From Cupriavidus taiwanensis (GTDB lineage: Bacteria; Pseudomonadota; Gammaproteobacteria; Burkholderiales; Burkholderiaceae), in NCBI RefSeq assembly GCF_900250115.1, contig NZ_LT984804.1:1255301-1319300 (forward strand): a stretch of DNA of 64,000 nucleotides, given 5' to 3'. Shown piece by piece: positions 46,214 through 54,913 of the stretch. Position numbers and translations under genes: made by a program. Numbering within the stretch: the stretch's first letter is position 1; each line of letters opens with the position of its first letter. Under the pieces are notes generated by a model that saw only the letters and a program-made list of their open reading frames with translations, was not told the DNA's origin and made no database searches.

Positions 46214-47131
46214 TCAGCGCAGCAGCGCGGCGATGCGCTCGCGCTGGCCCGGATCGGGCATGCGGCCCAGCGCCGCGCCGAGGTTGTCGGCCATGTTGCG
46301 CGGCTTGGAGGTGGCCGGGATCGCCGCGGTCACGGCCGCATGGCTGACGACGAACTTCAGGAACAGCTGGCCCCATGAGCCGCAGTCGATATCGCCGGCC
46401 CATGGCGGCAGCGGGCGGTCCTTGACTACACGGAACAGGCGGCCGTCCTGGAACGGCCGGTTGACCAGCACCGCCACGCCGCGCGCCTCGCACAGCGGCA
46501 GCAGGGTGCGCTCGGCATTGCGCTCGCCCACGGAGTAGTTGAGCTGGACAAAGTCCACCCGCTCGGCGCGCACGATTTTCTCCAGCGCCTCGTGAGCGTC
46601 GTCGCGGTAATGGGTGATGCCCAGGTAGCGGATGCGGCCCTGTTCCTTCAACTGGCGCAGCCAGCGCAGGTTGCCTTGCCAGTCGATCAGGTTGTGTATC
46701 TGCAGCAGGTCGACCTGGTCGACGTGCAGGTCGGCCAGCGACCGTTCCCATTGCGCCTGCGCCGGCGCGCCGGATCGGGCCGAGATCTTGGTGGCGAGGA
46801 AGACCCGGTTGCGCGCATTGGCCGCCCGCAGCAGATCGCCGGTCACGGCTTCGGCGCTGCCGTAGCTGGGCGCGGTATCGACCACCGAACCTTCGGTCTG
46901 CAGCAACAGCCCCATGACCTCCGCCAGCGGCTTGCGTTCGTCGGGGCCGGTGCCGACGTCGAAGGTGTCGGCGGTGCCCATGCCGATCACGGGCAGGGCT
47001 TCGGTGGTGCCGGGAATGGTGCGGCGCAGGGGCGCGGCAACGGTGGCGGAATGGGCCGGCGGCGCTGGCCCGATCCCGGTGGCGGCCAGTCCTGCGGCCA
47101 GGGCGAGGAATGAGCGACGGTCGATCGACAT
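46214..47131 (-). CDS. Tat-exported aldo/keto reductase
   Basis: A 305-residue NADPH-type aldo/keto reductase with an N-terminal twin-arginine signal, DRRSFLALAAGLAATGIG. The barrel marks are VVDTAPSYGSAEAVTG (catalytic Asp and Tyr), FLATKISARSG (catalytic Lys), DLLQIHNLIDW (catalytic His), and ITHYRDDAHEAL. A reductase needing NADPH in the periplasm is puzzling, but this class with a Tat-like leader is seen in several proteobacteria. ATG 47131 is preferred over GTG 47155, since the arginine pair is then near the start and GGGAA lies about 10 bases before it. It precedes the translocase-like gene by 11 bases. Confidence 0.87.
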   Translation of the reverse strand: MSIDRRSFLALAAGLAATGIGPAPPAHSATVAAPLRRTIPGTTEALPVIGMGTADTFDVGTGPDERKPLAEVMGLLLQTEGSVVDTAPSYGSAEAVTGDLLRAANARNRVFLATKISARSGAPAQAQWERSLADLHVDQVDLLQIHNLIDWQGNLRWLRQLKEQGRIRYLGITHYRDDAHEALEKIVRAERVDFVQLNYSVGERNAERTLLPLCEARGVAVLVNRPFQDGRLFRVVKDRPLPPWAGDIDCGSWGQLFLKFVVSHAAVTAAIPATSKPRNMADNLGAALGRMPDPGQRERIAALLR

Positions 47132-47216
47132 GGGAGGCGTTTCCCGGCGAGTCACTGACTGGTTGACCTTAGGCGGTGGGCCCGGCCATGTAAACCGTTG
47201 CGTGCGCGGCGCATCC

Positions 47217-47597
47217 CTAGTGCAGGCGAGGGCGATATCCCACGCCGAACCGGACGGACAAGGCGCTCAGGCGCTGGTCCAGCGTCCAGAGGCGGGCACC
47301 GGGGGTGATCAGGGTCGAAGCCAGCAAGGTGACATCCACCAGTCCGCAGCCCAGCCCATACAGTTGCTCGCGCTCCACCAGTGCGATGACTTCTCCCAGC
47401 GTTGCCTGCCGGGCGGCCTGCAGCAGCCCGATGTCGCCGAGCGTCTGTGCCCGGGGCGACGGGGGCGTGCCGCAGGCCAGTTCGGCCACCACCAGGGGGT
47501 GGGTCAGCACCTGGTCCGCCTCCATCAGGCGGATCAGCGCGTCATTGCGCTGCCGGAAATGGCCGACCCATACCGAAGTGTCGACGAGCACGTTCAT
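47217..47597 (-). CDS. vapC: VapC-type PIN-domain ribonuclease toxin
   Basis: A 126-residue PIN-domain protein. The acidic active-site residues are seen in [12 protein letters not shown] (Asp6), VVAELACG (Glu near residue 39), [14 protein letters not shown] (Asp near 88) and [11 protein letters not shown] (Asp near 107). VapC toxins cut tRNA or rRNA when their antitoxin is lost. Start ATG 47597 overlaps the antitoxin gene stop by 4 bases. The pair lies alone between an aldo/keto reductase and gntP. Confidence 0.88.
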   Translation of the reverse strand: MNVLVDTSVWVGHFRQRNDALIRLMEADQVLTHPLVVAELACGTPPSPRAQTLGDIGLLQAARQATLGEVIALVEREQLYGLGCGLVDVTLLASTLITPGARLWTLDQRLSALSVRFGVGYRPRLH

Positions 47598-47800
47598 TTG
47601 GCGTCGGGTTCGGGATTGCGGCGCGCTATGTCTTGCATGCCGGGCGCTGCGCCGCCGAGGGCCGCGAGGCGCTTGGCGGCCTGCACCCGAACGAAAGTCT
47701 TGATTGCCTCGCGAAACAGGTCTGCTTTGTCCATACCGGGGTCCGCCATCTCCAGGGCTTGTTCATACAGGGCGTCATCGATCGTGACTGTCGTGCGCAT
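47594..47800 (-). CDS. vapB: VapB-type antitoxin
   Basis: A 68-residue antitoxin preceding vapC on the same strand. The N-terminus [19 protein letters not shown] is a ribbon-helix-helix DNA-binding fold of the VapB/Arc type; the C-terminal half ([20 protein letters not shown]) includes the toxin-wrapping part. It should repress its own operon with VapC. TATTGACATCAAACC, read on the - strand just upstream (near 47815-47832), holds a TTGACA-like -35. Confidence 0.85.
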   Translation of the reverse strand: MRTTVTIDDALYEQALEMADPGMDKADLFREAIKTFVRVQAAKRLAALGGAAPGMQDIARRNPEPDAK

Positions 47801-48013
47801 CGCGGGCTCCTTGAATCAGGTTTGATGTCAATATGCATCAAAAACGGAATCAGGGCAAGGGCGCGATCGCTTGCGGAGCCGAGCGCCGCCAACACGCATG
47901 CAGCATTGGCTGCCGGTACCAGGGCGTCGATGAGAGATGTCGCATTCCGGGCCGGCCATGGCAGGCATGCTGCCGGGGCCGCCGCGGTGCGGCCCCGTGG
48001 GCCCCGTTGGCCG

Positions 48014-49375
48014 TCACACCAGCGTGGCCAGGCCCAGCGTGAGCAGCAGCGCCACCACCGAAATGATGGTTTCGCAGACCGACCAGGTCTTGAAGGTCTG
48101 GGCCACGGTCATGTTGAAGTACTCCTTGACCAGCCAGAAGCCACCGTCGTTCACGTGCGACAGGATCAGCGAGCCGGCGCCGGTGGTCAGCACCAGCAGT
48201 TCCGGGCGGGTGCCGGGCACGCTGGCGGCAATCGGCGCGACGATGCCCGCGGCGGTGGTCATGGCAACGGTTGCCGAACCGGTGGCGATGCGGATCATCA
48301 CCGCGACCAGCCAGCCCAGCACCAGCACCGACACATTGGCCCCGGTGGCAACGTCGACGATGGCGGTGGAGATGCCCGAGTCGCGCAGGATGCGGCCGAA
48401 GCCGCCGCCGGCACCGACCACCAGCGTGATGATGGCGGTGGGCGCCACGCACTCGTTGGTGAACTTGAGGATGGTCTCGCGATTGAAGCCGCGCGCCTTG
48501 CCGAAGGTGTAGAAGCTCACCAGCGCGGCAATCAGCAGCGCCATCACCGAATTGCCGATCAGCTTGAGGAAATCGTTGGCGAAGGTCTTGGGCGTGGTGA
48601 ACAGGTCGGCCCAGCTGCCGATCAGCATCAGCACCACCGGCAGCAGGATGGTGAACACCGTGATGCCGAAGCCTGGCAGTTCATGCGATTCCTTGACGCG
48701 CTCATCCTCTTCGGTGAACTGCTCGGCCAGCGGGTTGACTTCGGGCAGCTTGACGTAGCGGTCCATCAGCCGGGCGAACAGCGGACCCGCCAGCGCCGCG
48801 GTCGGGATGCCCACAATCAGCGCGTACATGATGGTCTTGCCGATGTCGGCGCCGTATGCGGTCACGGCCAGCAGCGCGGCCGGGTGCGGCGGGATCAGGC
48901 CGTGCACCACCGACAGGCCGGCCACCATCGGAATGCCGACCAGCACCATCGACGTGCCGGTGCGCTTGGCGACGTTGAAGGCGATCGGCACCAGCAGCAC
49001 GAAGCCCACTTCGAAGAACACCGGCAGGCCGACGATAAACGCGATGGTGGCCATGGCCCAATGCACGTTCTTCGCGCCGAAGAAATCGATCAGCGTGTTG
49101 GCGATGCGCTCGGCGCCGCCGGACTCCGCCATCATCTTGCCCAGCATGGTGCCCAGTCCCACCACCAGCGCAATATGGCCAAGGGTGCCGCCGACACCGG
49201 CCTCAAAGGACTTGACGATGTCGCTCATCGGCATGCCGACGGCAAAGCCGAGCAGCACCGAAACGACGACCAGGGTAATGAAGGGATTGAGCTTGTAGCG
49301 CGCAATCAGCACGACCAGTGCGATCACTGCGATCAGCGCATACACCAAGAGCGTGGTTCCGGTGACGGCACCCAT
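48014..49375 (-). CDS. GntP-family gluconate/sugar-acid permease
   Basis: A 453-residue permease of the GntP family (proton symporters for gluconate and similar acids) with 12-14 hydrophobic segments. Marks are RYKLNPFITLVVVSVLLGFA near residue 30, IALVVGLGTMLGKMMAESGGAERIA, HPAALLAVTAYGADIGKT, SHVNDGGFWLVKEYFNM and TWSVCETIISVVALLLTL at the end. In its operon (rpiR, deacylase, ridA) it may carry an amino-sugar acid such as N-acetylglucosaminate rather than gluconate; this is an inference. It is the last gene, 231 bases after ridA with REP-like sequence in between. Confidence 0.92.
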   Translation of the reverse strand: MGAVTGTTLLVYALIAVIALVVLIARYKLNPFITLVVVSVLLGFAVGMPMSDIVKSFEAGVGGTLGHIALVVGLGTMLGKMMAESGGAERIANTLIDFFGAKNVHWAMATIAFIVGLPVFFEVGFVLLVPIAFNVAKRTGTSMVLVGIPMVAGLSVVHGLIPPHPAALLAVTAYGADIGKTIMYALIVGIPTAALAGPLFARLMDRYVKLPEVNPLAEQFTEEDERVKESHELPGFGITVFTILLPVVLMLIGSWADLFTTPKTFANDFLKLIGNSVMALLIAALVSFYTFGKARGFNRETILKFTNECVAPTAIITLVVGAGGGFGRILRDSGISTAIVDVATGANVSVLVLGWLVAVMIRIATGSATVAMTTAAGIVAPIAASVPGTRPELLVLTTGAGSLILSHVNDGGFWLVKEYFNMTVAQTFKTWSVCETIISVVALLLTLGLATLV

Positions 49376-49513
49376 ATTGTCTCCTTGCGTGGAAAAAGAG
49401 CCGCTTGTGGCGGCAGCAGAGCTTTGGCTTTCTTGTTTCTCTCGCGGTGCGGGAGAGGCGGAGGGGAAGCGGGCACGCGCGGCAAGCGCCCTGGCGGCTC
49501 ACATTGTGGTGAC

Positions 49514-49562
49514 GCCGGCCCTCTCCCCCGGGCCCCTCTCCCGCGGGCGGGAGAGGGGAGCA
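49514..49562. repeat. REP-like palindromic element, third copy
   Basis: CCCCTCTCCCGC (49533-49544), GG, GCGGGAGAGGGG (49547-49558) is the same 26-base palindrome as at 31600 and 31744 with only the loop changed. The preceding GCCGGCCCTCTCCCCC also matches the flank of the second copy. A degenerate inverted partner (CTCTCGCGGTGCGGGAGAGG, near 49439-49458) suggests a decayed pair. It lies between ridA and gntP and could act in mRNA stability. Confidence 0.8.
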
Positions 49563-49606
49563 AACAGTCAGGAATGGTTAGTCAAGCAAGCAGGCAGGCA
49601 GCAGGC

Positions 49607-49999
49607 TCAGGCTGCCGGCTTCTTGTAGGCGATGCAGTCGACCTCGACCTTGCAATCGACCACCATGCTCGATTGCACGCAGGCGCGCGCGGGCGGGTTG
49701 GCGCCGAAGTATTCCTTGAAGATCTTGTTGAACGAGGCGAAGTCGCGCGTGTCGTCCAGCCACACGCCGCAGCGCACGACGTGCTCGGGGCCGTAGCCGG
49801 CCTCGGCCAGGATCGCCAGCACGTTCTTGATGGCCTGGTGGGTCTGGGGCACGATGCCGCCGTCGATGACCTCGCCGTTGACCATCGGCACCTGGCCGGA
49901 GACGTAGAGCCAGCCATCGGCCGCGACCGCGCGCGCAAAGGGCATGTGCTGGCCGCCGGTACCGGTGCCGCCTTCGACGCCGAATCGTTTGATGTCCAT
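49607..49999 (-). CDS. RidA-family deaminase-like protein
   Basis: A 130-residue YjgF/RidA-type protein. The motif PPARACVQSSMVVDCKVEVDCIAY contains the conserved Arg that binds the carboxylate of the imine substrate. RidA proteins hydrolyse reactive enamine/imine products released by PLP-dependent deaminases. The operon lies back to back with such a deaminase (52645-53913), which fits that role. ATG 49999 has AGGAG about 7 bases upstream; the longer frame is not supported. It lies between the D-aminoacylase and gntP genes. Confidence 0.9.
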   Translation of the reverse strand: MDIKRFGVEGGTGTGGQHMPFARAVAADGWLYVSGQVPMVNGEVIDGGIVPQTHQAIKNVLAILAEAGYGPEHVVRCGVWLDDTRDFASFNKIFKEYFGANPPARACVQSSMVVDCKVEVDCIAYKKPAA

Positions 50000-50051
50000 G
50001 GGTACTCCTGGAAATGAGTTGGATAGGGGAGGGAGCGGCGGTGCGTGCGGG

Positions 50052-51506
50052 TCAGTCCGCCCCGCGGGGCAGGAACCGGCCGGCGCGCACGCCGGTGCTC
50101 TGGCGCTGCTGCCATGACAGCTCGCCGTTGACCCAGACCGAGGCAATGCCCTCGGCCGGTTGCATCGGATCGGTAAAGCTGGCCGCGTCGCGGATCGTGG
50201 CGGCGTCGAACAGCACGAGGTCGGCCCAATAGCCCTCGCGCACGAAGCCGCGCCGGTGCAGGCCGAAGCGTTCGGCCGACATGCCGGTCATCTTGTTGAC
50301 GGCCACGGTCAGCGGAAACAGCTCGCGGTCGCGCGCGTAGTGGCCGAGCACGCGCGGGAACGCGCCCCACAGGCGCGGATGCGGCAGCGGGTCGTTGGGC
50401 AGTCCGTCCGAGCCCACCACCGTGGCCGGGTGGCTCAGGATGCGGTCGACATCGGCGTCTTCCATGCAGTGGTAGACCGCGCCGGCGGGCATCAGCCGGC
50501 GCGCGGCTTGGTGCAGGTCCACCTGCCATTCGGCGGCGATGTCGGCGAGCAGCCGGCCGCCCATCTCGGGCGCACCTTCCGACCAGGTCACCATGATGTC
50601 GAAGTCGCCGGTGACCTGCTTCAGGTCCAGCGTGGACGAACTGGCGGTGTAGGGATAGCAGTCGCAGCCGACCGGCTGCCAGCGCTGCGCGCCGTCGAGC
50701 GCGTCCAGCACTTCGGTGCTGCGGCCCCAGTTGGCCACGCCGGCGCATTTCAGGTGCGAGATCACCACCGGTACGCGCGCATCGCGGCCGATGCGGAAGG
50801 CCTCGTCCATGGCCTCGAGGATCTCGGCGAATTCGCTGCGCAAGTGGGTGGCGTAGAGCGCGCCGGCCTTGGCCAGCGGCTCGGCCAGCGCCAGCACTTC
50901 CTCGGTCGGCGCGCTGAAGGCGTTGGCGTAGGCGAGGCCGGTCGACAGGCCCAGCGCGCCGTGCCGCAGCGCTTCTTCCAGCTGCGCGCGCATCGCCTCG
51001 ATTTCCTGCGGCGTGGCGGCGCGGTCGAAGCGGTCCATATGGTTGCTGCGCAGCGCGGTATGGCCGACCAGCGCGGCGACATTGACCGCGGGCTGCGCGG
51101 CCTCGACCGCATCGACATAGGCCTTGAAATCCGGATAGCGGAAGGCGTCGGCATGGCCGAGCAGGTTCATCGGGTCGGGCGGATCGCCCGCCAGCGTCAC
51201 CGGCGCGGCGCTGATGCCGCAGTTGCCGACCACCACCGTGGTCACGCCCTGCGACAGCTTGGGTGTCATCTCCGGCTGGCGCACCACGTTGGTGTCGTCG
51301 TGGGTATGCACGTCGATAAAGCCGGGTGCGAGCACCAGGCCATCGCCCTCGACCACGTGCGCGGCCGCATCGGGGTCGATCGCGCCGGGGGCGTCGATGC
51401 GGGCAATGCGGCCATCGCGCAAGGCCACGTCGGCCAGGCGCGCGGCCGCACCGGAGCCGTCGATCAGCGTGACGCAGCGGATCAGGGTATCGAACAGGTG
51501 TGGCAT
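50052..51506 (-). CDS. N-acyl-D-amino-acid deacylase (D-aminoacylase type)
   Basis: A 484-residue amidohydrolase. The metal site is APGFIDVHTHDDTNVV (HxH); GNCGISAAP supplies the Cys typical of D-aminoacylases; YATHLRSE and VISHLKCAGVANWG supply the further His; and VVGSDGLPNDPLPHPR the catalytic Asp. It removes the acyl group from N-acyl-D-amino acids. D-Glucosaminate is a D-type 2-amino acid, so N-acetyl-D-glucosaminate would be a logical substrate given the kdgK and eda genes nearby; this is an inference. ATG 51506 lies two bases after the rpiR stop, so it is coupled. Confidence 0.88.
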   Translation of the reverse strand: MPHLFDTLIRCVTLIDGSGAAARLADVALRDGRIARIDAPGAIDPDAAAHVVEGDGLVLAPGFIDVHTHDDTNVVRQPEMTPKLSQGVTTVVVGNCGISAAPVTLAGDPPDPMNLLGHADAFRYPDFKAYVDAVEAAQPAVNVAALVGHTALRSNHMDRFDRAATPQEIEAMRAQLEEALRHGALGLSTGLAYANAFSAPTEEVLALAEPLAKAGALYATHLRSEFAEILEAMDEAFRIGRDARVPVVISHLKCAGVANWGRSTEVLDALDGAQRWQPVGCDCYPYTASSSTLDLKQVTGDFDIMVTWSEGAPEMGGRLLADIAAEWQVDLHQAARRLMPAGAVYHCMEDADVDRILSHPATVVGSDGLPNDPLPHPRLWGAFPRVLGHYARDRELFPLTVAVNKMTGMSAERFGLHRRGFVREGYWADLVLFDAATIRDAASFTDPMQPAEGIASVWVNGELSWQQRQSTGVRAGRFLPRGAD

Positions 51507-51508
51507 GG

Positions 51509-52414
51509 TCAGTCTCCCAGCGGCTGGCGGCTGTCGGGGCCCTTGCCGGGGCCGCTTTCGCCGCGGTGGCTGTCGAGCACGTACTTGAGCCGGCGCAGGC
51601 GCTCCTTGCTCTGGTCCGGCTGCAACAGTGCGCACTGCGTCGCCAGCACGTCCAGCACCATCAGCATGGCGTAGCGCGAGGCCGATGGCTTGAAAATGAA
51701 ATCCGTCTCCAGCGTGCGCACCGGCAGCAGCACCTCGGCGCGTGCCGCCAGCGGCGAGCCCAGCGCGGTCACGGCCACCAGGCGGGCGCCATACTCGCGC
51801 GCGATATCGCAGCTGGCCAGCATCTCCGGCACGCGGCCACTGGCCGAAAAGGCCAGCACCACGTCGTCGCGGCCCAGCGTCGCCGCCACCATCTTCTGCA
51901 GCAGGGCGTCCTGGTAACTGGCCACCGGCAGCCCCAGTCGCGCCAGCCGGTGGCGCGCTTCATCGGCCATGAACGACGAGCCGCCGCCCATGCCAAAAGC
52001 GTAGACCATGCGTGCGCCCAGCAACAGGCGCGCGGCCTGCTCGATACGATCGGTATCGAGCAGGCCGCGGTTGGCTTCCAGCGCGGTGAGGATATCGGCG
52101 TGGATGCTGTCGGCGAGCGTGGCGGGCGCGGCTGCAGCGGCGGGAACGTTGCCGGGCTGCAGGAAGCGCGCGCCCACCGCCGCGGCCTGGGCCAGGCGCA
52201 GCTTCAGGTCGCGCACGTCGCGGCAACCGATGGCCTTGGCGAAGCGCGTCACGCTGGCTTCGCTGACGCCGGCCTGGCGGGCCAGTTCGTTGATGCTCGC
52301 CGCCGCCGCGCCGGCCAGGTCTTCGAGCACCACCTGCGCCACCTTCTGCTCGGCCAGGCGCAGCGCGGGGCCGCGCTCGGCGATGCGGGTCAGGATGTCG
52401 AAGGGCGCGGTCAT
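51509..52414 (-). CDS. RpiR/MurR-family transcriptional regulator
   Basis: A 301-residue regulator with an N-terminal helix-turn-helix of the RpiR type (INELARQAGVSEASVTRFAKAIGCRDVRDLK in part) and a C-terminal SIS sugar-phosphate-binding domain (MVYAFGMGGGSSFMADEARHRL in part; VLAFSASGRVPEMLASCDIA; ALGSPLAARAEVLLPV). The effector is likely a sugar phosphate such as KDPG, as for HexR. It is the first gene of the - strand operon and is divergent from the deaminase-kdgK-eda operon, so it can control both sides. A candidate operator lies at 52582-52599. Confidence 0.92.
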   Translation of the reverse strand: MTAPFDILTRIAERGPALRLAEQKVAQVVLEDLAGAAAASINELARQAGVSEASVTRFAKAIGCRDVRDLKLRLAQAAAVGARFLQPGNVPAAAAAPATLADSIHADILTALEANRGLLDTDRIEQAARLLLGARMVYAFGMGGGSSFMADEARHRLARLGLPVASYQDALLQKMVAATLGRDDVVLAFSASGRVPEMLASCDIAREYGARLVAVTALGSPLAARAEVLLPVRTLETDFIFKPSASRYAMLMVLDVLATQCALLQPDQSKERLRRLKYVLDSHRGESGPGKGPDSRQPLGD

Positions 52415-52581
52415 GTCTGGTGGCGGGGGCGAGGTGGCGCAGCGGGTTCGAATCGATATGTGACGAGATCTGCAGCCGGTGCGGGCAGGGGCTATAACAG
52501 TGACTGGCGCCTTGTGGTGAGCGCCCTTGCCGGCAGCGCACGGTTGCTGTCGCAGCCTCGTGTGTTACTTTATAACAAGGA

Positions 52582-52599
52582 TGAAATATCTTATTTTCA
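52582..52599. promoter_or_regulatory. Candidate RpiR operator
   Basis: TGAAA (52582-52586), eight bases and TTTCA (52595-52599) form an 18-base interrupted palindrome in the AT-rich part of the divergent promoter region, 45 bases before the deaminase start. TGAAA-N-TTTCA half sites occur among RpiR-family operators. The assignment rests on symmetry and position only. Confidence 0.45.
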
Positions 52600-52644
52600 G
52601 GGATATCATTACGTCAATCAGATTTTTTCAGGGTGATGACAGGC

Positions 52645-53913
52645 ATGCGTGAAATAAAGTATCAGGCTGGCGTGATCGATCCGCTCAACAAGGCGCTGGG
52701 GCGGATGGAGGCGCCGATTGCCCCGGACGCGGCTGGCCAGACCGGCTGGAACCTGTTGCAGGAAGAACTGAGCCTGCCGGCGGCGGTGCTGTATGAAGAC
52801 CGTCTTGCGCACAACCTGGAGTGGATGCGCCGCTTCATGAACGAATACGGCGTGCAGCTGGCGCCGCATGGCAAGACCACCATGGCGCCCAAGCTGTTTG
52901 CCCGGCAGCTCGGCGCCGGCGCGTGGGGCATCACCCTGGCCACCGCGCACCAGACCGCGGCCGCGCATGCGCACGGCGTCAAGCGCGTGCTGATGGCCAA
53001 CCAGCTGGTCGGCCGCCGGAATATGGAAATCATCGCAGACCTGCTGCGCGACCCGGGGTTCGAATTCTTCGCGCTGGTGGATTCGGCCGAGCTGGTCGAC
53101 CAGCTCGGCAAGTTCTTCAAGCAGCGCGGACAGACGCTGCAGGTGCTGCTGGAGCTCGGCGTCGAAGGCGGGCGCACCGGCGTGCGCGACGACGCGCAGC
53201 AGCAAGCCGTGCTCGACGCGCTGGCGCGCTGGCCCGAGGCCTTGTCGCTGGCCGGCGTGGAAATCTACGAGGGCGTGCTGAAGGAAGAAGCCGATATCCG
53301 CAAGTTCCTGCAGCGCACCGTGGCGGTGACCAAGCAACTGGCCGCGCAGGGGCGCTTTGGCCGCAGCCCGGTGGTGATGTCGGGTGCGGGTTCCGCCTGG
53401 TACGATGTGGTGGCCGAGGAGTTCGCGCGCACCGACATTGGTGCGCCGCTCGACATCGTGCTGCGCCCCGGCTGCTACCTGACGCACGATGTGGGCATCT
53501 ACCGAGCCGCGCAGCAGCGCATCCTGGCGAGCAACCCGGTCGCGCAGAAGCTGCGCGAGGGCTTGCTGCCGGCACTGCAGCTGTGGGCCTATGTCCAGTC
53601 GATTCCGGAACCCGACCGCGTCATCATCGGCATGGGCAAGCGCGATGCCGCGTTCGACGCCGGCATGCCGATCCCCGCGCGCCGCTACCGTCCCGGTGAA
53701 GAAGCGCCGGTGGACGTGCCCGCGCATTGGGAGGTCACTGGCATGATGGACCAGCACGCCTATCTGCAGATCCGGCCGGGCGACGACATCCGGGTCGGCG
53801 ACATGATCGCCTTCGATATCTCGCACCCGTGCCTGACCTTCGACAAGTGGCGCCATATCCCGGTGCTCGACCGCGACATGCGCGTGATCGACATCGTGCA
53901 AACCTTCTTCTGA
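52645..53913 (+). CDS. Fold-type III PLP amino-acid deaminase (D-serine dehydratase / D-glucosaminate deaminase type)
   Basis: A 422-residue PLP enzyme of the alanine-racemase-like fold. The PLP lysine is in QLAPHGKTTMAPKLFARQL, and the C-terminal zinc-binding His and Cys are in DISHPCLTFDKWRHIP, as in DSD1-type D-serine dehydratases and D-threonine aldolases. It should remove ammonia from a D-2-amino acid with a hydroxyl at C3, giving a 2-oxo acid. Followed by KDG kinase and KDPG aldolase, a substrate of D-glucosaminate (product 2-keto-3-deoxygluconate) fits best; this is inferred. GTG 52633 and ATG 52636 are also in frame; 52645 is preferred because GGTGAT lies 7 bases before it. Confidence 0.85.
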   Translation: MREIKYQAGVIDPLNKALGRMEAPIAPDAAGQTGWNLLQEELSLPAAVLYEDRLAHNLEWMRRFMNEYGVQLAPHGKTTMAPKLFARQLGAGAWGITLATAHQTAAAHAHGVKRVLMANQLVGRRNMEIIADLLRDPGFEFFALVDSAELVDQLGKFFKQRGQTLQVLLELGVEGGRTGVRDDAQQQAVLDALARWPEALSLAGVEIYEGVLKEEADIRKFLQRTVAVTKQLAAQGRFGRSPVVMSGAGSAWYDVVAEEFARTDIGAPLDIVLRPGCYLTHDVGIYRAAQQRILASNPVAQKLREGLLPALQLWAYVQSIPEPDRVIIGMGKRDAAFDAGMPIPARRYRPGEEAPVDVPAHWEVTGMMDQHAYLQIRPGDDIRVGDMIAFDISHPCLTFDKWRHIPVLDRDMRVIDIVQTFF

Positions 53914-53926
53914 GGCAAGCAGCCCC

Positions 53927-54862
53927 ATGAGCATCGACATCCTGGCCTATGGCGAGCCGCTGGTTGAATTCAACCAGCAGCCGGACGATCCGTCGCGCTA
54001 CCTGCAGGGCTTCGGCGGCGATACCTCCAACTTCTGCATTGCCGCTGCGCGCCAGGGCGCGAGCACCGGCTATATCTGCGCGGTCGGTGCCGATACCTTC
54101 GGCGAGCGCCTGCGCGCACTGTGGACGCAGGAACGCGTCGACACGCGGCATGTGCACATCGACGCGGGCGCCCCCACCGGGGTCTACTTTGTCTCGCACG
54201 ACAGCCACGGCCACCGCTTCGACTACCTGCGCGAAGGCTCCGCTGCCAGCCGCTACCAGCATGAGCAGCTGCCGCTGGGCGCGATCGCGTCGGCGCGCTA
54301 CCTGCACCTGTCGGGCATCAGTCTCGCCATCAGCACCAGCGCGTGCGATGCCGGCCTGGATGCGATGGAGCACGCGCGCAAGGCCGGCACCAGGGTCACG
54401 CTGGACACCAACCTGCGCCTGCGACTGTGGTCGCTGGCGCGCGCGCGCGGCATCATGCGCGAAGCCTTCCGGATGACCGACGTGTGCCTGCCCAGCTGGG
54501 ACGACATCACCGTGCTGACCGGGCTGGACGACCGCGACGCGATTGCCGACTACCTGCTCGGTTGCGGCATCGGCCTGGTCGCGCTCAAGCTGGGGGAAGA
54601 GGGCTCGTACATCGCGACGCCCGAGTCCCGCAGCCTGGTGCCGGCCTATCCGGTCAAGCCGGTCGATGCCACCGGCGCGGGCGACTGCTTCGGTGGCAGC
54701 TTCGTCGCGCGGCTGGCGGCGGGCGCCGATCCGTTCGAGGCCGCGCGCTATGCCAATGTGGCGGCAGCGCTGTCCACCACCGGCTATGGCGCGGTGGCGC
54801 CGATTCCCGATGCGCAGACCGTGCTGGCGCGACTGGCGCAGTCGGTATCGGTGATCGCCTGA
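53927..54862 (+). CDS. kdgK: 2-keto-3-deoxygluconate kinase
   Basis: A 311-residue PfkB-family sugar kinase phosphorylating 2-keto-3-deoxygluconate to KDPG. Marks are ILAYGEPLVEFNQ at the start, the substrate loop GFGGDTSNFCIAAARQGA, VTLDTNLRLRLW, the aspartate-bearing PfkB signature PVKPVDATGAGDCFGGSFVA (Asp as base, anion hole GAGD), and the length. It lies 13 bases after the deaminase gene and 51 before eda. The order deaminase-kinase-aldolase mirrors the pathway. Confidence 0.93.
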   Translation: MSIDILAYGEPLVEFNQQPDDPSRYLQGFGGDTSNFCIAAARQGASTGYICAVGADTFGERLRALWTQERVDTRHVHIDAGAPTGVYFVSHDSHGHRFDYLREGSAASRYQHEQLPLGAIASARYLHLSGISLAISTSACDAGLDAMEHARKAGTRVTLDTNLRLRLWSLARARGIMREAFRMTDVCLPSWDDITVLTGLDDRDAIADYLLGCGIGLVALKLGEEGSYIATPESRSLVPAYPVKPVDATGAGDCFGGSFVARLAAGADPFEAARYANVAAALSTTGYGAVAPIPDAQTVLARLAQSVSVIA

Positions 54863-54913
54863 GCCGCTGCCCCAACCCGATGCTTTCCTGAACCCACATA
54901 CCGCGAGATCCCC

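Noticed and set aside
47402..50017. 871-codon open frame on the + strand, His/Gln/Arg-rich
   Set aside because: It runs opposite vapB, vapC, gntP and ridA, which have clear motifs. The composition is that of an antisense shadow of GC-rich coding DNA.
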